From: KBS50 sp042666615
Lineage (GTDB): Bacteria; Actinomycetota; Actinomycetes; Mycobacteriales; Micromonosporaceae
DNA: 64,000 bases
Assembly: GCF_042666615.1 (NCBI RefSeq)
Contig: NZ_JBHTDD010000015.1
Coordinates: 62,001 to 126,000 of the forward strand
Reading direction: 5' to 3'
Made by a program: the position numbers and the translations under genes. A model generated the notes under the pieces. It searched no databases. It worked only from the letters and a program-made list of their open reading frames with translations, and had not been told where the DNA came from. Numbering within the stretch: the stretch's first letter is position 1; the number at the start of each line of letters is the position of its first letter. This document shows, in pieces, positions 40,710 through 49,599 of this stretch.

Positions 40710-42274
40710 GTGCCCGGACGCTGCTCGTATGGTGCCCCGACTGGCCGGTGATCGCGCTGGAGATCACCGAGGGGGTGCCAGCCTCGACACCGGTCGCGGT
40801 GCTGCACGCCAACCGGGTGATCGCCTGCTCCGAGTCGGCCCGGGCCGAGGGGATCCGCCGTGGGCTTCGCAAACGCGAGGCGCAGAGCCGGTGCGCGACG
40901 CTGACCGTGGCCGATCACGACCCGGGCCGGGACGCCCGGGCCTTCGAACCGGTGGTCGCCGCCGTCGAGGAGGTGGTGGCCGGGGTGGAGGTCGTCCGGC
41001 CGGGGGCCTGTGCGGTGGCCGCCCGCGGTCCGGCCCGCTACTTCGGCGGTGAGGAGCAGGCCGCCGAGCGGATCGTGGAGCAGGTGGCCCAGGTATGCGC
41101 CGTGGAGAGCCAGGTGGGGATCGCCGACGGGGTGTTCGCCGCCGGCCTGGCCGCCCGGGCCGGCCGGATCGTCCCGCCCGACAGGACCACCCAGTTCCTG
41201 GCCGGGTTGCCGATCGGCACGCTCAGCCGGCCGGCTCTGACCGACCTGCTGCGCCGGCTCGGTGTGCGTACCCTCGCTGACTTCGCGGCCCTGCCGGCCG
41301 GCGACGTGCTGGCCCGGTTCGGTTTCGACGCGGCGCTGGCACACCGGCTGGCCGCCGGGCGCGACCACCGTCCGCTCGCCGTCCGCCAACCGCCGGTCGA
41401 CCTGGCGGTCACCGAGACGTACTCCGACGATCCGCTGGACCGGGTCGACGCCGCCGCTTTCGCCGCCCGGTCGCTGGCCGAACGCCTGCATGAGCGGCTC
41501 GCCGGGCACGGCCTGGCCTGCACCCGGCTGGGCATCGAGGCGATCACCGCACACGGTCAGGAACTGCACCGGGTATGGCGGCACGACGGGCTGCTGACCG
41601 CGGCGGCGATCGCCGACCGGGTGCGCTGGCAACTCGACGGCTGGCTCTCCGGCACCAACCGGCGCCCCGGCGTCGGCGGTGCCGCCCCGATGGCCCCGCC
41701 CACGGCCGGCATCGTCCGGCTGCGGCTGGTTCCCGAGGGAGTGTTGGCACACGTCGGCCTGCAGCCTGGGCTGTGGGGCGAGACGGGCGAGGAACGCGAA
41801 CGGGCGCACCGGGCGCTCAACCGGGTGCAGGGCATCCTCGGGCCCGAGGCGGTGGTCACCGCGGTGCCCAGCGGCGGGCGATCGCCGGCCGACCAGATCC
41901 GGTTGGTGCCGTGGGGTGACGAACGGGTGCCCGCCCGGTCGACCGCCCCGCCGTGGCCGGGCCGGTTGCCGGCGCCGGCGCCGGCGGTGGTGCTGCCCGC
42001 GCCGCTGACCGCCGAGGTGCGGGACGGCACCGGCGCACCGGTCGGGGTCAGCGCCCGGCTCCAGGTGAGCGCCGCCCCGGCCCGGCTGGCGATCGGCGGC
42101 GGAACACCTGTGGAGATCGTCGGGTGGGCCGGCCCGTGGCCGATCGACGAGCGGTGGTGGGCGCCGGGGGAGGCCCGCCGCCGGGTCCGGTTCCAGGTCT
42201 GCCTGGCCGACGGTGCCGCGCTGCTGCTCTCGCTGGCCGGTGGCCAGTGGGCGGTGGAGGCGATCTATGACTAG
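40706..42274 (+). CDS. imuB: ImuB, catalytically inactive Y-family polymerase homologue
   Basis: A 522-residue hub of the mutasome. The fold is Y-family, but the catalytic carboxylates are missing: the first motif reads LLVWCPDWPVIALEI rather than DMDAFFA, and the second region (GACAVAARGPARYFGG) lacks the SxDE motif. The little-finger/HhH region follows (LLRRLGVRTLADFAALPAGDVLARFG). QPGLWG at 353-358 resembles the beta-clamp-binding motif that lets ImuB recruit DnaE2 to the clamp. ATG 40706 overlaps the imuA stop (ATGA). Confidence 0.93.
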   Translation: MSARTLLVWCPDWPVIALEITEGVPASTPVAVLHANRVIACSESARAEGIRRGLRKREAQSRCATLTVADHDPGRDARAFEPVVAAVEEVVAGVEVVRPGACAVAARGPARYFGGEEQAAERIVEQVAQVCAVESQVGIADGVFAAGLAARAGRIVPPDRTTQFLAGLPIGTLSRPALTDLLRRLGVRTLADFAALPAGDVLARFGFDAALAHRLAAGRDHRPLAVRQPPVDLAVTETYSDDPLDRVDAAAFAARSLAERLHERLAGHGLACTRLGIEAITAHGQELHRVWRHDGLLTAAAIADRVRWQLDGWLSGTNRRPGVGGAAPMAPPTAGIVRLRLVPEGVLAHVGLQPGLWGETGEERERAHRALNRVQGILGPEAVVTAVPSGGRSPADQIRLVPWGDERVPARSTAPPWPGRLPAPAPAVVLPAPLTAEVRDGTGAPVGVSARLQVSAAPARLAIGGGTPVEIVGWAGPWPIDERWWAPGEARRRVRFQVCLADGAALLLSLAGGQWAVEAIYD

Positions 42275-42346
42275 CGAGCCCGGACTTGCGCCACGACTGG
42301 CAGCAGGCCCACCCGGCGAACTCGGCGAGCGCCACGGCGGTCGACG

Positions 42347-45300
42347 GTGAGCTACCACAATCCCGACATTCCCTGGTCGGAGCTGGAACGCCTGCTCTCC
42401 GGCCGGGCGGCCAGCGACGCGACCCGGGGCACGGGTGGTTCCGGTCGGGCGGCCAGCGACGCGACCCGCACCGGTGGCCCACGGACCGACGCGGCGGATG
42501 GACCCGACGGCGCACCGGGCGCGACGGCCGGCGGGCCGGCCGACGGCGACTCCGCCGACGAGCCGGTGAGCAACGCCTGGTTCGGCGGCCGTCGCCGGCA
42601 CCTGCGGGTGGTCGATCCGCTGGCCGGCTCCGGCGACGACGGGACCGGATCCGGCGGTGACGGGACCGGCGGCGTTGGCGACGGCGGGGACTCGCCGGCG
42701 TGGTCGCGCCGGCGCGGCGGCTACGCGCCGCCGCCCGGGCTGGTGCCGGCGGACACCGCGGTGCCGTACGCCGAGCTGCACGCACACACCAACTTCAGCT
42801 TCCTGGACGGCGCCAGCCACCCCGAGGAACTGGCCGAGGAGGCGGCCGCCCTGGGGCTCACCGCGCTCGCGGTCACCGACCACGACGGGTTCTACGGCGT
42901 GGTCCGGTTCGCCGAGGCGGCCCGGGCCCTGCGGATGCCCACCATCTTCGGCGCCGAACTGTCGCTGGGCCTGCCCGGCCCGCAGAACGGTGAACCCGAT
43001 CCACTCGGCCGGCACCTGCTGGTGCTGGCCCACGGCCCGGACGGGTACGCCCGGCTGGCCCGCACCATCGCCCGCGCTCAACTGCGCGGCGGGGAGAAGG
43101 GCCGGCCGGTCTACGGGGAGTTGGAGGAGGTGGCCGCCGAGCTGCGCGACCACGTACTGGTGCTCACCGGATGCCGCAAGGGCCACGTGCCCGCCGCGCT
43201 GCTCACCGACGGGGTGACCGCCGCGGCGCGGGAACTGGACCGGCTGACCGCCCTGTTCGGCGCGGAGACCGTGGCGGTGGAGTTGACCGATCACGGCGAC
43301 CCGACCGACGGCGACCGCAACGACGCGCTGGCCGGGCTCGCGGCGTCGGCCGGCCTGCCCACGGTGGCCACCGCCAACGCGCACTACGCCAACCCGGCGC
43401 GCCGGCGGCTGGCCACCGCGCTGGCCGCCGTGCGGGCCCGGCGCAGCCTTGACGAGATCGACGGCTGGCTGCCCGCGGCGGCCACCGCCCACCTGCGCGG
43501 GGGTGCCGAGATGGCGGCCCGGTTCGCCGGCTACCCGGGGGCGGTGGCGCGAGCCGCCGAATTCGGTGCCGAACTCGCCTTCGACCTGCACCTGGTGGCC
43601 CCGGAACTGCCCGCCTACCCGGTGCCGGCCGGGCACACCGAGATGAGCTGGCTGCGCGAGCTGACCATGCGCGGGGCGCTGGAGCGGTACGGACCGCGGG
43701 CGGCCCATCTGCGGGCATACGAGCAGCTCGACCACGAGCTGACGATGATCGAGAACCTGGGCTTTCCCGGCTATTTCCTGGTGGTCTACGACATCGTCGC
43801 GTTCTGCCGGGAGCGGGACATCTACTGCCAGGGCCGGGGTTCGGCGGCCAACTCGGCGGTCTGCTACGCGCTGCGGATCACCAACGTGGACGCCGTCCGG
43901 CACAACCTGTTGTTCGAACGCTTCCTCGCTCCCGAGCGGGACGGCCCGCCGGACATCGACGTGGACATCGAGTCGGACCGCCGCGAGGAGGTCATCCAGT
44001 ACCTCTACACGAAGTACGGCCGGGAGCACACCGCCCAGGTCGCCAACGTCATCACGTACCGGCCCCGCTCGGCGGTGCGGGACATCGCCAAGGCGTTCGG
44101 CTTCTCACCCGGTCAGCAGGACGCCTGGAGCAAACAGATCGACCGCTGGGGTTCGGTCGCCGCCGTCGATGTCGAGGAGATCCCCGAGCAGGTCGTCGCG
44201 TACGCCAACGAGTTGCAGAGTTTCCCCCGGCACCTGGGCATCCACTCCGGCGGCATGGTGATCTGCGACCGGCCGGTGATCGAGGTGTGTCCGGTGGAGT
44301 GGGGTCGGATGCCCGGCCGCACCGTGCTCCAGTGGGACAAGGACGACTGCGCCAGCGCCGGGCTGGTCAAGTTCGACCTGCTGGGGCTCGGCATGCTGTC
44401 CGCGCTGCACTACGCGTACGACATGATCCAGTCGACCCTGGATCTCGGCTCGATGTCGCTGGACGATCCCGAGGTCTACGACATGCTGTGCCGGGCCGAC
44501 TCGGTCGGGGTGTTCCAGGTGGAGAGCCGGGCCCAGATGGCCACCCTGCCGCGGCTCAAACCCCGGGAGTTCTACGACCTGGTGGTGGAGGTGGCGCTGA
44601 TCCGGCCCGGCCCGATCCAGGGCGGCTCGGTGCACCCGTACATCCGGCGCCGCAACGGCCTGGAACCGGTGACGTATCCGCACCCACTGATGCGCAACGC
44701 GCTGGAGAAGACGCTCGGCGTTCCACTGTTCCAGGAGCAGTTGATGCAGTTGGCGATCGACCTGGCCGGGTTCGACGCGGCCGGCGCCGACCAGTTGCGC
44801 CGGGCGATGGGCGCGAAGCGGTCCACCGAGCGGATGGCGCAGATCAGGGACCGGTTGTACGAGGGGATGGCGGCCCGGGGCATCACCGGAGAGTTGGCCG
44901 ACGACGTGTACGTGAAGCTGTCCGCCTTCGCCAACTACGGCTTCCCGGAAAGCCACGCCATGAGCTTCGCCTACCTGGTGTACGCGAGCGCCTGGCTCAA
45001 GCGCTACCACCCGGCGGCCTTCCTCGCCGCGCTGCTCAACGCCCAGCCGATGGGTTTCTACTCGCCGCAGAGCCTGGTCGACGACGCCCGCCGGCACGGG
45101 GTGGAGGTCCGCCGGCCGGACATCAACGCCAGCGACGCGAAGGCGGTGCTGGAGGCCACCCCGGACACCCGGTGGGGGAGCGCCCCCGGCGAACCGCCGC
45201 ACGAGTGGGGACTGGGCGGTCCGGTGGTCCGGCTCGGGCTGTCCGGCGTGCGTACGCTCGGCGACGGGGTGGCCGAGCGGATCGAGGCGGAGCGGGCGGC

Positions 45301-45922
45301 GCGCGGGCCGTACCGCGACATGCCGGACCTGGCTCGGCGGGTGGGGTTGACCGCGGCGCAGCTGGAGGCGCTGGCCACCGCGGACGCGTTCACCTGTTTC
45401 GGGCTGACCCGCCGGGAGGCGCTGTGGGCGGCCGGCGCGGCGGCCCAGGACCGACCGGGCCGGCTGCCCGGCACCATCGCCGGGGCGCGGGCGCCGGCGC
45501 TGCCCGGGATGGACGACGTGGACCGGCTGGTGGCCGACGTGTGGGCCACCGGGTTGTCGCCGGAGAGCCATCCCGCCCAGTTCGTCCGGCCGCGCCTCGA
45601 CGCGCTCGGCGCGGTGCCGATCGCCCGGTTGGGTCGGGTCGAGCCGGGCCGGCGGGTGCGGGTGGGTGGCATCGTGACCCACCGGCAGCGGCCGGCGACC
45701 GCCGGCGGGGTCACCTTCCTCAACCTGGAGGACGAGACCGGGATGCTCAACGTCACCTGTTCGCCGGGGCTGTGGCAGCGCTACCGCAAGGTGGCCCGGA
45801 CCAGTGCCGCTCTGGTGGTCCGGGGGCGGCTGGAGCGGTCCGAAGGGGTCGTCTCGCTGACCGCCGACCGGCTCGACGAGATCACGGCGCCGGTCAGCCC
45901 GGCCTCCCGCGACTTCCGCTGA
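42347..45922 (+). CDS. dnaE2: error-prone DNA polymerase III alpha subunit DnaE2
   Basis: The polymerase of the SOS mutasome, 1191 residues. An unusual 140-residue glycine- and aspartate-rich N-terminal extension precedes the PHP domain (AELHAHTNFSFLDGASHPEELA, LAVTDHDGFYG). The C-family catalytic aspartates are in PPDIDVDIESDRREE, followed by YTKYGREHTAQVANVITYRPRSAVRDIAK, PGPIQGGSVHPYIRRRNG and a C-terminal OB fold (VRVGGIVTHRQRP). GTG 42347 begins SYHNPDIPWSELERLLSG, a normal DnaE2 start. The spacer between start and PHP contains a 42-base-period repeat. Damage-induced translesion synthesis is the expected role. Confidence 0.96.
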   Translation: MSYHNPDIPWSELERLLSGRAASDATRGTGGSGRAASDATRTGGPRTDAADGPDGAPGATAGGPADGDSADEPVSNAWFGGRRRHLRVVDPLAGSGDDGTGSGGDGTGGVGDGGDSPAWSRRRGGYAPPPGLVPADTAVPYAELHAHTNFSFLDGASHPEELAEEAAALGLTALAVTDHDGFYGVVRFAEAARALRMPTIFGAELSLGLPGPQNGEPDPLGRHLLVLAHGPDGYARLARTIARAQLRGGEKGRPVYGELEEVAAELRDHVLVLTGCRKGHVPAALLTDGVTAAARELDRLTALFGAETVAVELTDHGDPTDGDRNDALAGLAASAGLPTVATANAHYANPARRRLATALAAVRARRSLDEIDGWLPAAATAHLRGGAEMAARFAGYPGAVARAAEFGAELAFDLHLVAPELPAYPVPAGHTEMSWLRELTMRGALERYGPRAAHLRAYEQLDHELTMIENLGFPGYFLVVYDIVAFCRERDIYCQGRGSAANSAVCYALRITNVDAVRHNLLFERFLAPERDGPPDIDVDIESDRREEVIQYLYTKYGREHTAQVANVITYRPRSAVRDIAKAFGFSPGQQDAWSKQIDRWGSVAAVDVEEIPEQVVAYANELQSFPRHLGIHSGGMVICDRPVIEVCPVEWGRMPGRTVLQWDKDDCASAGLVKFDLLGLGMLSALHYAYDMIQSTLDLGSMSLDDPEVYDMLCRADSVGVFQVESRAQMATLPRLKPREFYDLVVEVALIRPGPIQGGSVHPYIRRRNGLEPVTYPHPLMRNALEKTLGVPLFQEQLMQLAIDLAGFDAAGADQLRRAMGAKRSTERMAQIRDRLYEGMAARGITGELADDVYVKLSAFANYGFPESHAMSFAYLVYASAWLKRYHPAAFLAALLNAQPMGFYSPQSLVDDARRHGVEVRRPDINASDAKAVLEATPDTRWGSAPGEPPHEWGLGGPVVRLGLSGVRTLGDGVAERIEAERAARGPYRDMPDLARRVGLTAAQLEALATADAFTCFGLTRREALWAAGAAAQDRPGRLPGTIAGARAPALPGMDDVDRLVADVWATGLSPESHPAQFVRPRLDALGAVPIARLGRVEPGRRVRVGGIVTHRQRPATAGGVTFLNLEDETGMLNVTCSPGLWQRYRKVARTSAALVVRGRLERSEGVVSLTADRLDEITAPVSPASRDFR
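42404..42468. repeat. 23-bp direct repeat with 42-bp period in dnaE2
   Basis: CGGGCGGCCAGCGACGCGAC plus three bases occurs at 42404 and 42446, in frame, encoding GRAASDATR twice in the N-terminal linker of DnaE2. Confidence 0.85.
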
Positions 45923-46055
45923 CCGGGTCCGCCGCCGGCTGACCGGGTCCGCCGCCGGCCCCCAGCCGGCACTGCGGCGCAGGGCCGCCATGGGCCTGCC
46001 GGCCGGGTGGTCCGCCGGGGCGCGCCGCCCCGGCGGACCACCCACCAGCCGCCGA

Positions 46056-47147
46056 TCAGGGGAGCTGGCCAATCCGGTCGACGACCGCGACCCGTAGTTG
46101 CGCCGCCTCGCCGTCGACCGTTCCCTTCCGCATGGTGGCCGTGTCCGCCACGGCGACGGTCCGCGAGCCGAGGTAGTCGTGCGCGCCCACCGTGAAGATC
46201 AACTCGTTGCGAATCCCTCGATACTCCGCCCCGACCGAGACACCGTGCCGACCGGCGGCGTCGACCACGTCGTGCCGCACCGTGATATCCGGGATCGTCG
46301 CCACCGCCTGGAACAGCGCGGCCAGCGATGCGGGTGGCACGTACCTCTCCTGGATCAGCTCACCGGCCCGCTGGATCACCCGCCTGGCGCGCAGGACCTC
46401 CTCCTGGCCCGGGTCCGCCGCCGGGGTGGCGTCTTCCGGTTCTCGCTGGAGGTAGGTCAGCATGCCGTCCGCGTCCGTCGGCAGGTCGTCCCGGTAGGCG
46501 GGCTGCGGATGGCAGGCGGGTGAGGCTGCTGTGCCGTCCAACCCGACAGCCGGGCTGGACGGGCGGCACGTCTCAAGCGGCACCTCTTCGGTCCGGCCCG
46601 GCCCGGACCGTGGCCCTTCCCGCAGCAAGCCGTCCCGGGTGCCGTCCACCGCCAGCCAGATCTGGCGCAGGGTCCGCCGCTTGGGCCCACTGGTCGCGGT
46701 GCAGTCGGACTGGTCGGGTTTCCCATCGCAGTCGAACGTCTCCCCGGTGTGGTACTCGGCGACCGACTCGACGAACACGTACTGGTCCGGCCGGGCGGCC
46801 AGAAGCGGCTTGTGCCCGGCGGTCAAGGCGGCGTTCCGCAGGATGCGTTCGGCTTCCGAACCGTCCGTCGACGCGACGGCGTTCCCACCCCGGTCCGGAT
46901 TGGTCCCACCCGGCCCGTCGACGGTCACCGCGACGACCAGGCCGGCGGCCAGGGCCAGCGTCAGCCCGGCCGGCACGGCGAACCGCCAACCGACAAACCT
47001 GGGCCGTCGAGCGGACCGGGCCGGCCGGGCCGGGGTGCCCCGCATCTCCCGTACCAGTTCGGACCGGGCACGGGACAGGTCCACCCGATCCGTCGACGCG
47101 AGGTTGCCCCGGAAGTCGCGCAGCAGGTCAATATCGTCCATGATCAT
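46056..47147 (-). CDS. CU044_5270-family membrane protein, likely partner of the ECF sigma factor
   Basis: A 363-residue single-pass membrane protein. A cytoplasmic N-terminus of about 45 residues (MDDIDLLRDFRGNLASTDRVDLSRARSELV) precedes one helix (FAVPAGLTLALAAGLVVAVTV) and a long extracytoplasmic domain with four cysteines. The domain includes QYVFVESVAEYHTGE, RQIWLAVDGTRDGLL and a C-terminal lipoprotein-like beta region. ATG 47147 overlaps the stop of the sigma gene (ATGA). The arrangement suggests an anti-sigma or sensor role, but the N-terminus has no recognisable zinc anti-sigma motif. Confidence 0.87.
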   Translation of the reverse strand: MIMDDIDLLRDFRGNLASTDRVDLSRARSELVREMRGTPARPARSARRPRFVGWRFAVPAGLTLALAAGLVVAVTVDGPGGTNPDRGGNAVASTDGSEAERILRNAALTAGHKPLLAARPDQYVFVESVAEYHTGETFDCDGKPDQSDCTATSGPKRRTLRQIWLAVDGTRDGLLREGPRSGPGRTEEVPLETCRPSSPAVGLDGTAASPACHPQPAYRDDLPTDADGMLTYLQREPEDATPAADPGQEEVLRARRVIQRAGELIQERYVPPASLAALFQAVATIPDITVRHDVVDAAGRHGVSVGAEYRGIRNELIFTVGAHDYLGSRTVAVADTATMRKGTVDGEAAQLRVAVVDRIGQLP

Positions 47148-47746
47148 TCCGTTTCCGAGCGGGCGATGGGATCGAGGTCTGGCATCGCGGCACGAAGCCG
47201 CTTGCGGGCGCTGTGCAACCGGGAACGGACCGTGCCGATCGGGATGTCGAGGGCCCGGGCGACTTCGGCGTAGCCCAGCTCTCCCCAGGCGACGAGCAGC
47301 AGCACATCTCGTTCACCCGTCGACAACCTGGCCAGGACCGCGGCCATCCGGCGGGTGTCCGACCGGGCGGCGACGCGGGCCACGACCTCGTCCTCGCCGG
47401 CATCGTCGACCGGGTCGATGCCGGTTCGGACCAGTGCCCGGTACTGGCGGATCTCGGTCCGGCGCTGGCGGTGCAGCAGGTTCGTGGCGATGCCGTAGAG
47501 CCAGGGCCGAGCATTCGCCTGGCTCACGTCGTAGCGTTCCCGTTGCCGGAAGGCCACCAGGAACGTCTCGGCGGTCAGGTCCTCCGCGACGGAGCGACCG
47601 ACCCGCCGGGAAAGGTATTGGTGCACGGCCGCGGAGTGGCGGTCGAAGACGCCCGCGAACTCCTCGGGGTCGGTCCGGGAACGCTCGATCAGCGTGTTGT
47701 CGCCGACCGCCCGCTCGGTCCTGCCCTCGATCTCGGCCGAGACCAT
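47144..47746 (-). CDS. ECF-type RNA polymerase sigma factor
   Basis: A 200-residue sigma-70 family protein with region 2 (FAGVFDRHSAAVHQYLSRRVGRSVAEDLTAETFLVAFRQRERYD, then ARPWLYGIATNLL) and region 4 (LSTGERDVLLLVAWGELGYAEVARALDIPIGTVRSRLHSARKRL). The start is uncertain: ATG 47746 gives a standard length, while GTG 47824 or GTG 47845 would add a non-conserved N-terminus. It directly precedes and overlaps the CU044_5270 gene, so both form one operon, probably autoregulated. Confidence 0.92.
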   Translation of the reverse strand: MVSAEIEGRTERAVGDNTLIERSRTDPEEFAGVFDRHSAAVHQYLSRRVGRSVAEDLTAETFLVAFRQRERYDVSQANARPWLYGIATNLLHRQRRTEIRQYRALVRTGIDPVDDAGEDEVVARVAARSDTRRMAAVLARLSTGERDVLLLVAWGELGYAEVARALDIPIGTVRSRLHSARKRLRAAMPDLDPIARSETE

Positions 47747-47895
47747 CACCGGCCGCACCCGGCCGAGCGGATGCGTCTGACGTCCGTCATGTGTGGTAGG
47801 TAGCCGGGTTCTCGCATCGGTCACCCCTCTTCGAGAGACAAACACTGTCGTCTGTCTTTGCCCGCAGGCCCCGAATGGGTTCGCCCCCGCACCTC

Positions 47896-47965
47896 CCCCG
47901 TTGATCTAGGGCAGATGGTCGTGAGTTGATCTCCAATCACGACCATCTGCCCTAGATCAACGGGG
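47896..47965. repeat. dispersed hairpin repeat, copy C (29-bp perfect stem, inverted)
   Basis: Perfect 29-base arms (47896-47924 and 47937-47965) flank the loop GTTGATCTCCAA, which is the exact reverse complement of the loop in copy B; the element is thus inserted in the opposite orientation. It abuts the TAA stop of the TauE-like gene at 47966-47968. Confidence 0.97.
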
Positions 47966-48688
47966 TTAGCCGGTAAGCGTCCGGGTGAGCGCCGTGGCGG
48001 CGCTCAGCACCAGCCCGAGCAGCACGATCCGGCGGAACCCGACCGGGTCCACCCGGGTGAAGATGCGGTTGCCCAGCCACCAGCCGAGCCCCACCGCGGG
48101 CAGGCCGGCCGCCGCGAGCGCGAGGGTGGTAGGCGTCACCTGCCCCGCCAGCATGAACCCGGCCAGCCCCAGCACCCCGCTGCCGGCGAAGGTGGCGGCC
48201 AGAGTGGCCCGGAAGGTGCGCGGGTCGTACCCCAGCGCCTGGAACGCCGCCACCAGCGGCGGACCGTTCGTCCCGGTGGAGGTCGCCAGCACGCCGGAAA
48301 ACACGCCCACGGCGCCGACGACCGCCGGTCCGGTGCGGATCCGGACGTCGCGCCAGACCAGCACGGCGCAGCCCACCACCACGACCGCGATCAGGACGGT
48401 CAGCAACCGGTCCGGCGCCAGGGTCAGGACCAGCAGGCCGACCGGCATGCCGGCGACCGCGGCGGCGGTGAGCCATCCGGCGGTACGCCAGCGGGCGTGC
48501 GCGCGTTCCCGGGTGGCGACGGTCAGCGTCAAGCCGATGCCGGTAAGCGACGTCACCACCACCGCGGTGCGCGGATCGGTCGTGGCGGTGAGCAGCGGGA
48601 CGGCGACCAGGGCGAAGCCGAAGCCGCTCACCGCCTGCGCGACGGCGGCGAGCAACACGATGACGAACGCGGTAAGCAGGGTGATCAT
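47966..48688 (-). CDS. sulfite exporter TauE/SafE-family permease
   Basis: A 240-residue integral membrane protein with about eight helices. Two homologous halves show the family pattern (AAVAQAVSGFGFALVAVPLL in the first half, VFSGVLATSTGTNGPPLVAAFQALGYDPRTFRATLAATF in the second). TauE/SafE proteins move sulfite, sulfoacetate or similar organic anions; the substrate here cannot be told. ATG 48688 was chosen from the membrane topology. The stop codon touches hairpin repeat C. Confidence 0.9.
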   Translation of the reverse strand: MITLLTAFVIVLLAAVAQAVSGFGFALVAVPLLTATTDPRTAVVVTSLTGIGLTLTVATRERAHARWRTAGWLTAAAVAGMPVGLLVLTLAPDRLLTVLIAVVVVGCAVLVWRDVRIRTGPAVVGAVGVFSGVLATSTGTNGPPLVAAFQALGYDPRTFRATLAATFAGSGVLGLAGFMLAGQVTPTTLALAAAGLPAVGLGWWLGNRIFTRVDPVGFRRIVLLGLVLSAATALTRTLTG

Positions 48689-48852
48689 CGATTGTCGAGC
48701 CTGCCAGCCCTACCGCGGTCGCGGCAATCGCCCGCCCGGAGACCCCGGCCACAGGCGGCGCCGCCGGTGGCCCCGCCGGCGTGTGTCGGCCGTTCAGGCG
48801 CCGGTCAGCGACCGGCTGGTGGCGTGCCCGGCCACCCCCTAGGCTCGGCCGG

Positions 48853-49599
48853 GTGGAGCGTTCACGGATCCGGCCGGGGCCGGCGACAAGCATCCGGACC
48901 GCGGTGGTCTGGGAGGTGCTGCGTCAGGAACTCGACAGGCATGCCGGACGGTCGCTGTCCGTACTCGACATCGGCGGCGGCACCGGCGGGTTCGCGGTGC
49001 CGTTGGCCGAGGCGGGCCACCGGGTCGCGGTGGTGGACGCCAGCCCGGACGCCCTCGCCGCGCTGACTCGCCGGGCCGCCGAGGCCGGGGTGGCCGACCG
49101 GGTACGTGCCGCCCAGGGTGACGCCGACGCGCTCGGCGACCTCGTCGAGCCGGCCAGTGTGGACCTGGTGCTCTGCCACTCCGTACTCGAGGTGGTCGAC
49201 GACCCGGTCCCGGTGGCGGCCGCGCTGGCCGCCGCGTTGCGTTCCGGTGGCGCGGCGAGCGTGCTGGTCGCCGGCCGGGCCGCCGCCGTGCTGGCTCGGG
49301 CGACGAGCGGTCACCTGGCCGCCGCCGCGGCGGTGCTCACCGACCCCGACGGCCGCGCCGGTCCGCGGGATACGCTGCGCCGTCGCTTCGACGCCGACGG
49401 CGCGACCGCGTTGTTGCGCGCCGCCGGGCTGGCGGTCGAGCAGACCCACGGGGTACGTGTGTTGGCCGACCTGCTGCCGGCGGCGGCTGCCGACGGCGAC
49501 CCGGGAACGCTTCTCGACCTGGAGTTGGCCGCCGCGGCTCGCCCGCCGTACCGGGACATCGCCGCCCAGCTGCACCTGCTCGCCCGCCGGACGCCGTGA
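48853..49599 (+). CDS. class I SAM-dependent methyltransferase
   Basis: A 248-residue methyltransferase. The SAM motif I is VLDIGGGTGGFAVPLAEAGHRVAVVDASPDALAAL, motif II SVDLVLCHSVLEVVDDPVPVAAAL, and RSGGAASVLVAG follows. A large C-terminal insertion (RRRFDADGATALLRAAGL and beyond) should bind the substrate, which is unknown. GTG 48853 has no ribosome site; TAGGCT ends seven bases upstream, consistent with leaderless transcription. The stop overlaps the phosphodiesterase gene start (GTGA), linking the two. Confidence 0.88.
   Translation: MERSRIRPGPATSIRTAVVWEVLRQELDRHAGRSLSVLDIGGGTGGFAVPLAEAGHRVAVVDASPDALAALTRRAAEAGVADRVRAAQGDADALGDLVEPASVDLVLCHSVLEVVDDPVPVAAALAAALRSGGAASVLVAGRAAAVLARATSGHLAAAAAVLTDPDGRAGPRDTLRRRFDADGATALLRAAGLAVEQTHGVRVLADLLPAAAADGDPGTLLDLELAAAARPPYRDIAAQLHLLARRTP

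Noticed and set aside
39851..44029. 1392-residue open frame antisense to imuA/imuB/dnaE2
   Set aside because: Same GC-bias artefact; three well-supported genes occupy the other strand.
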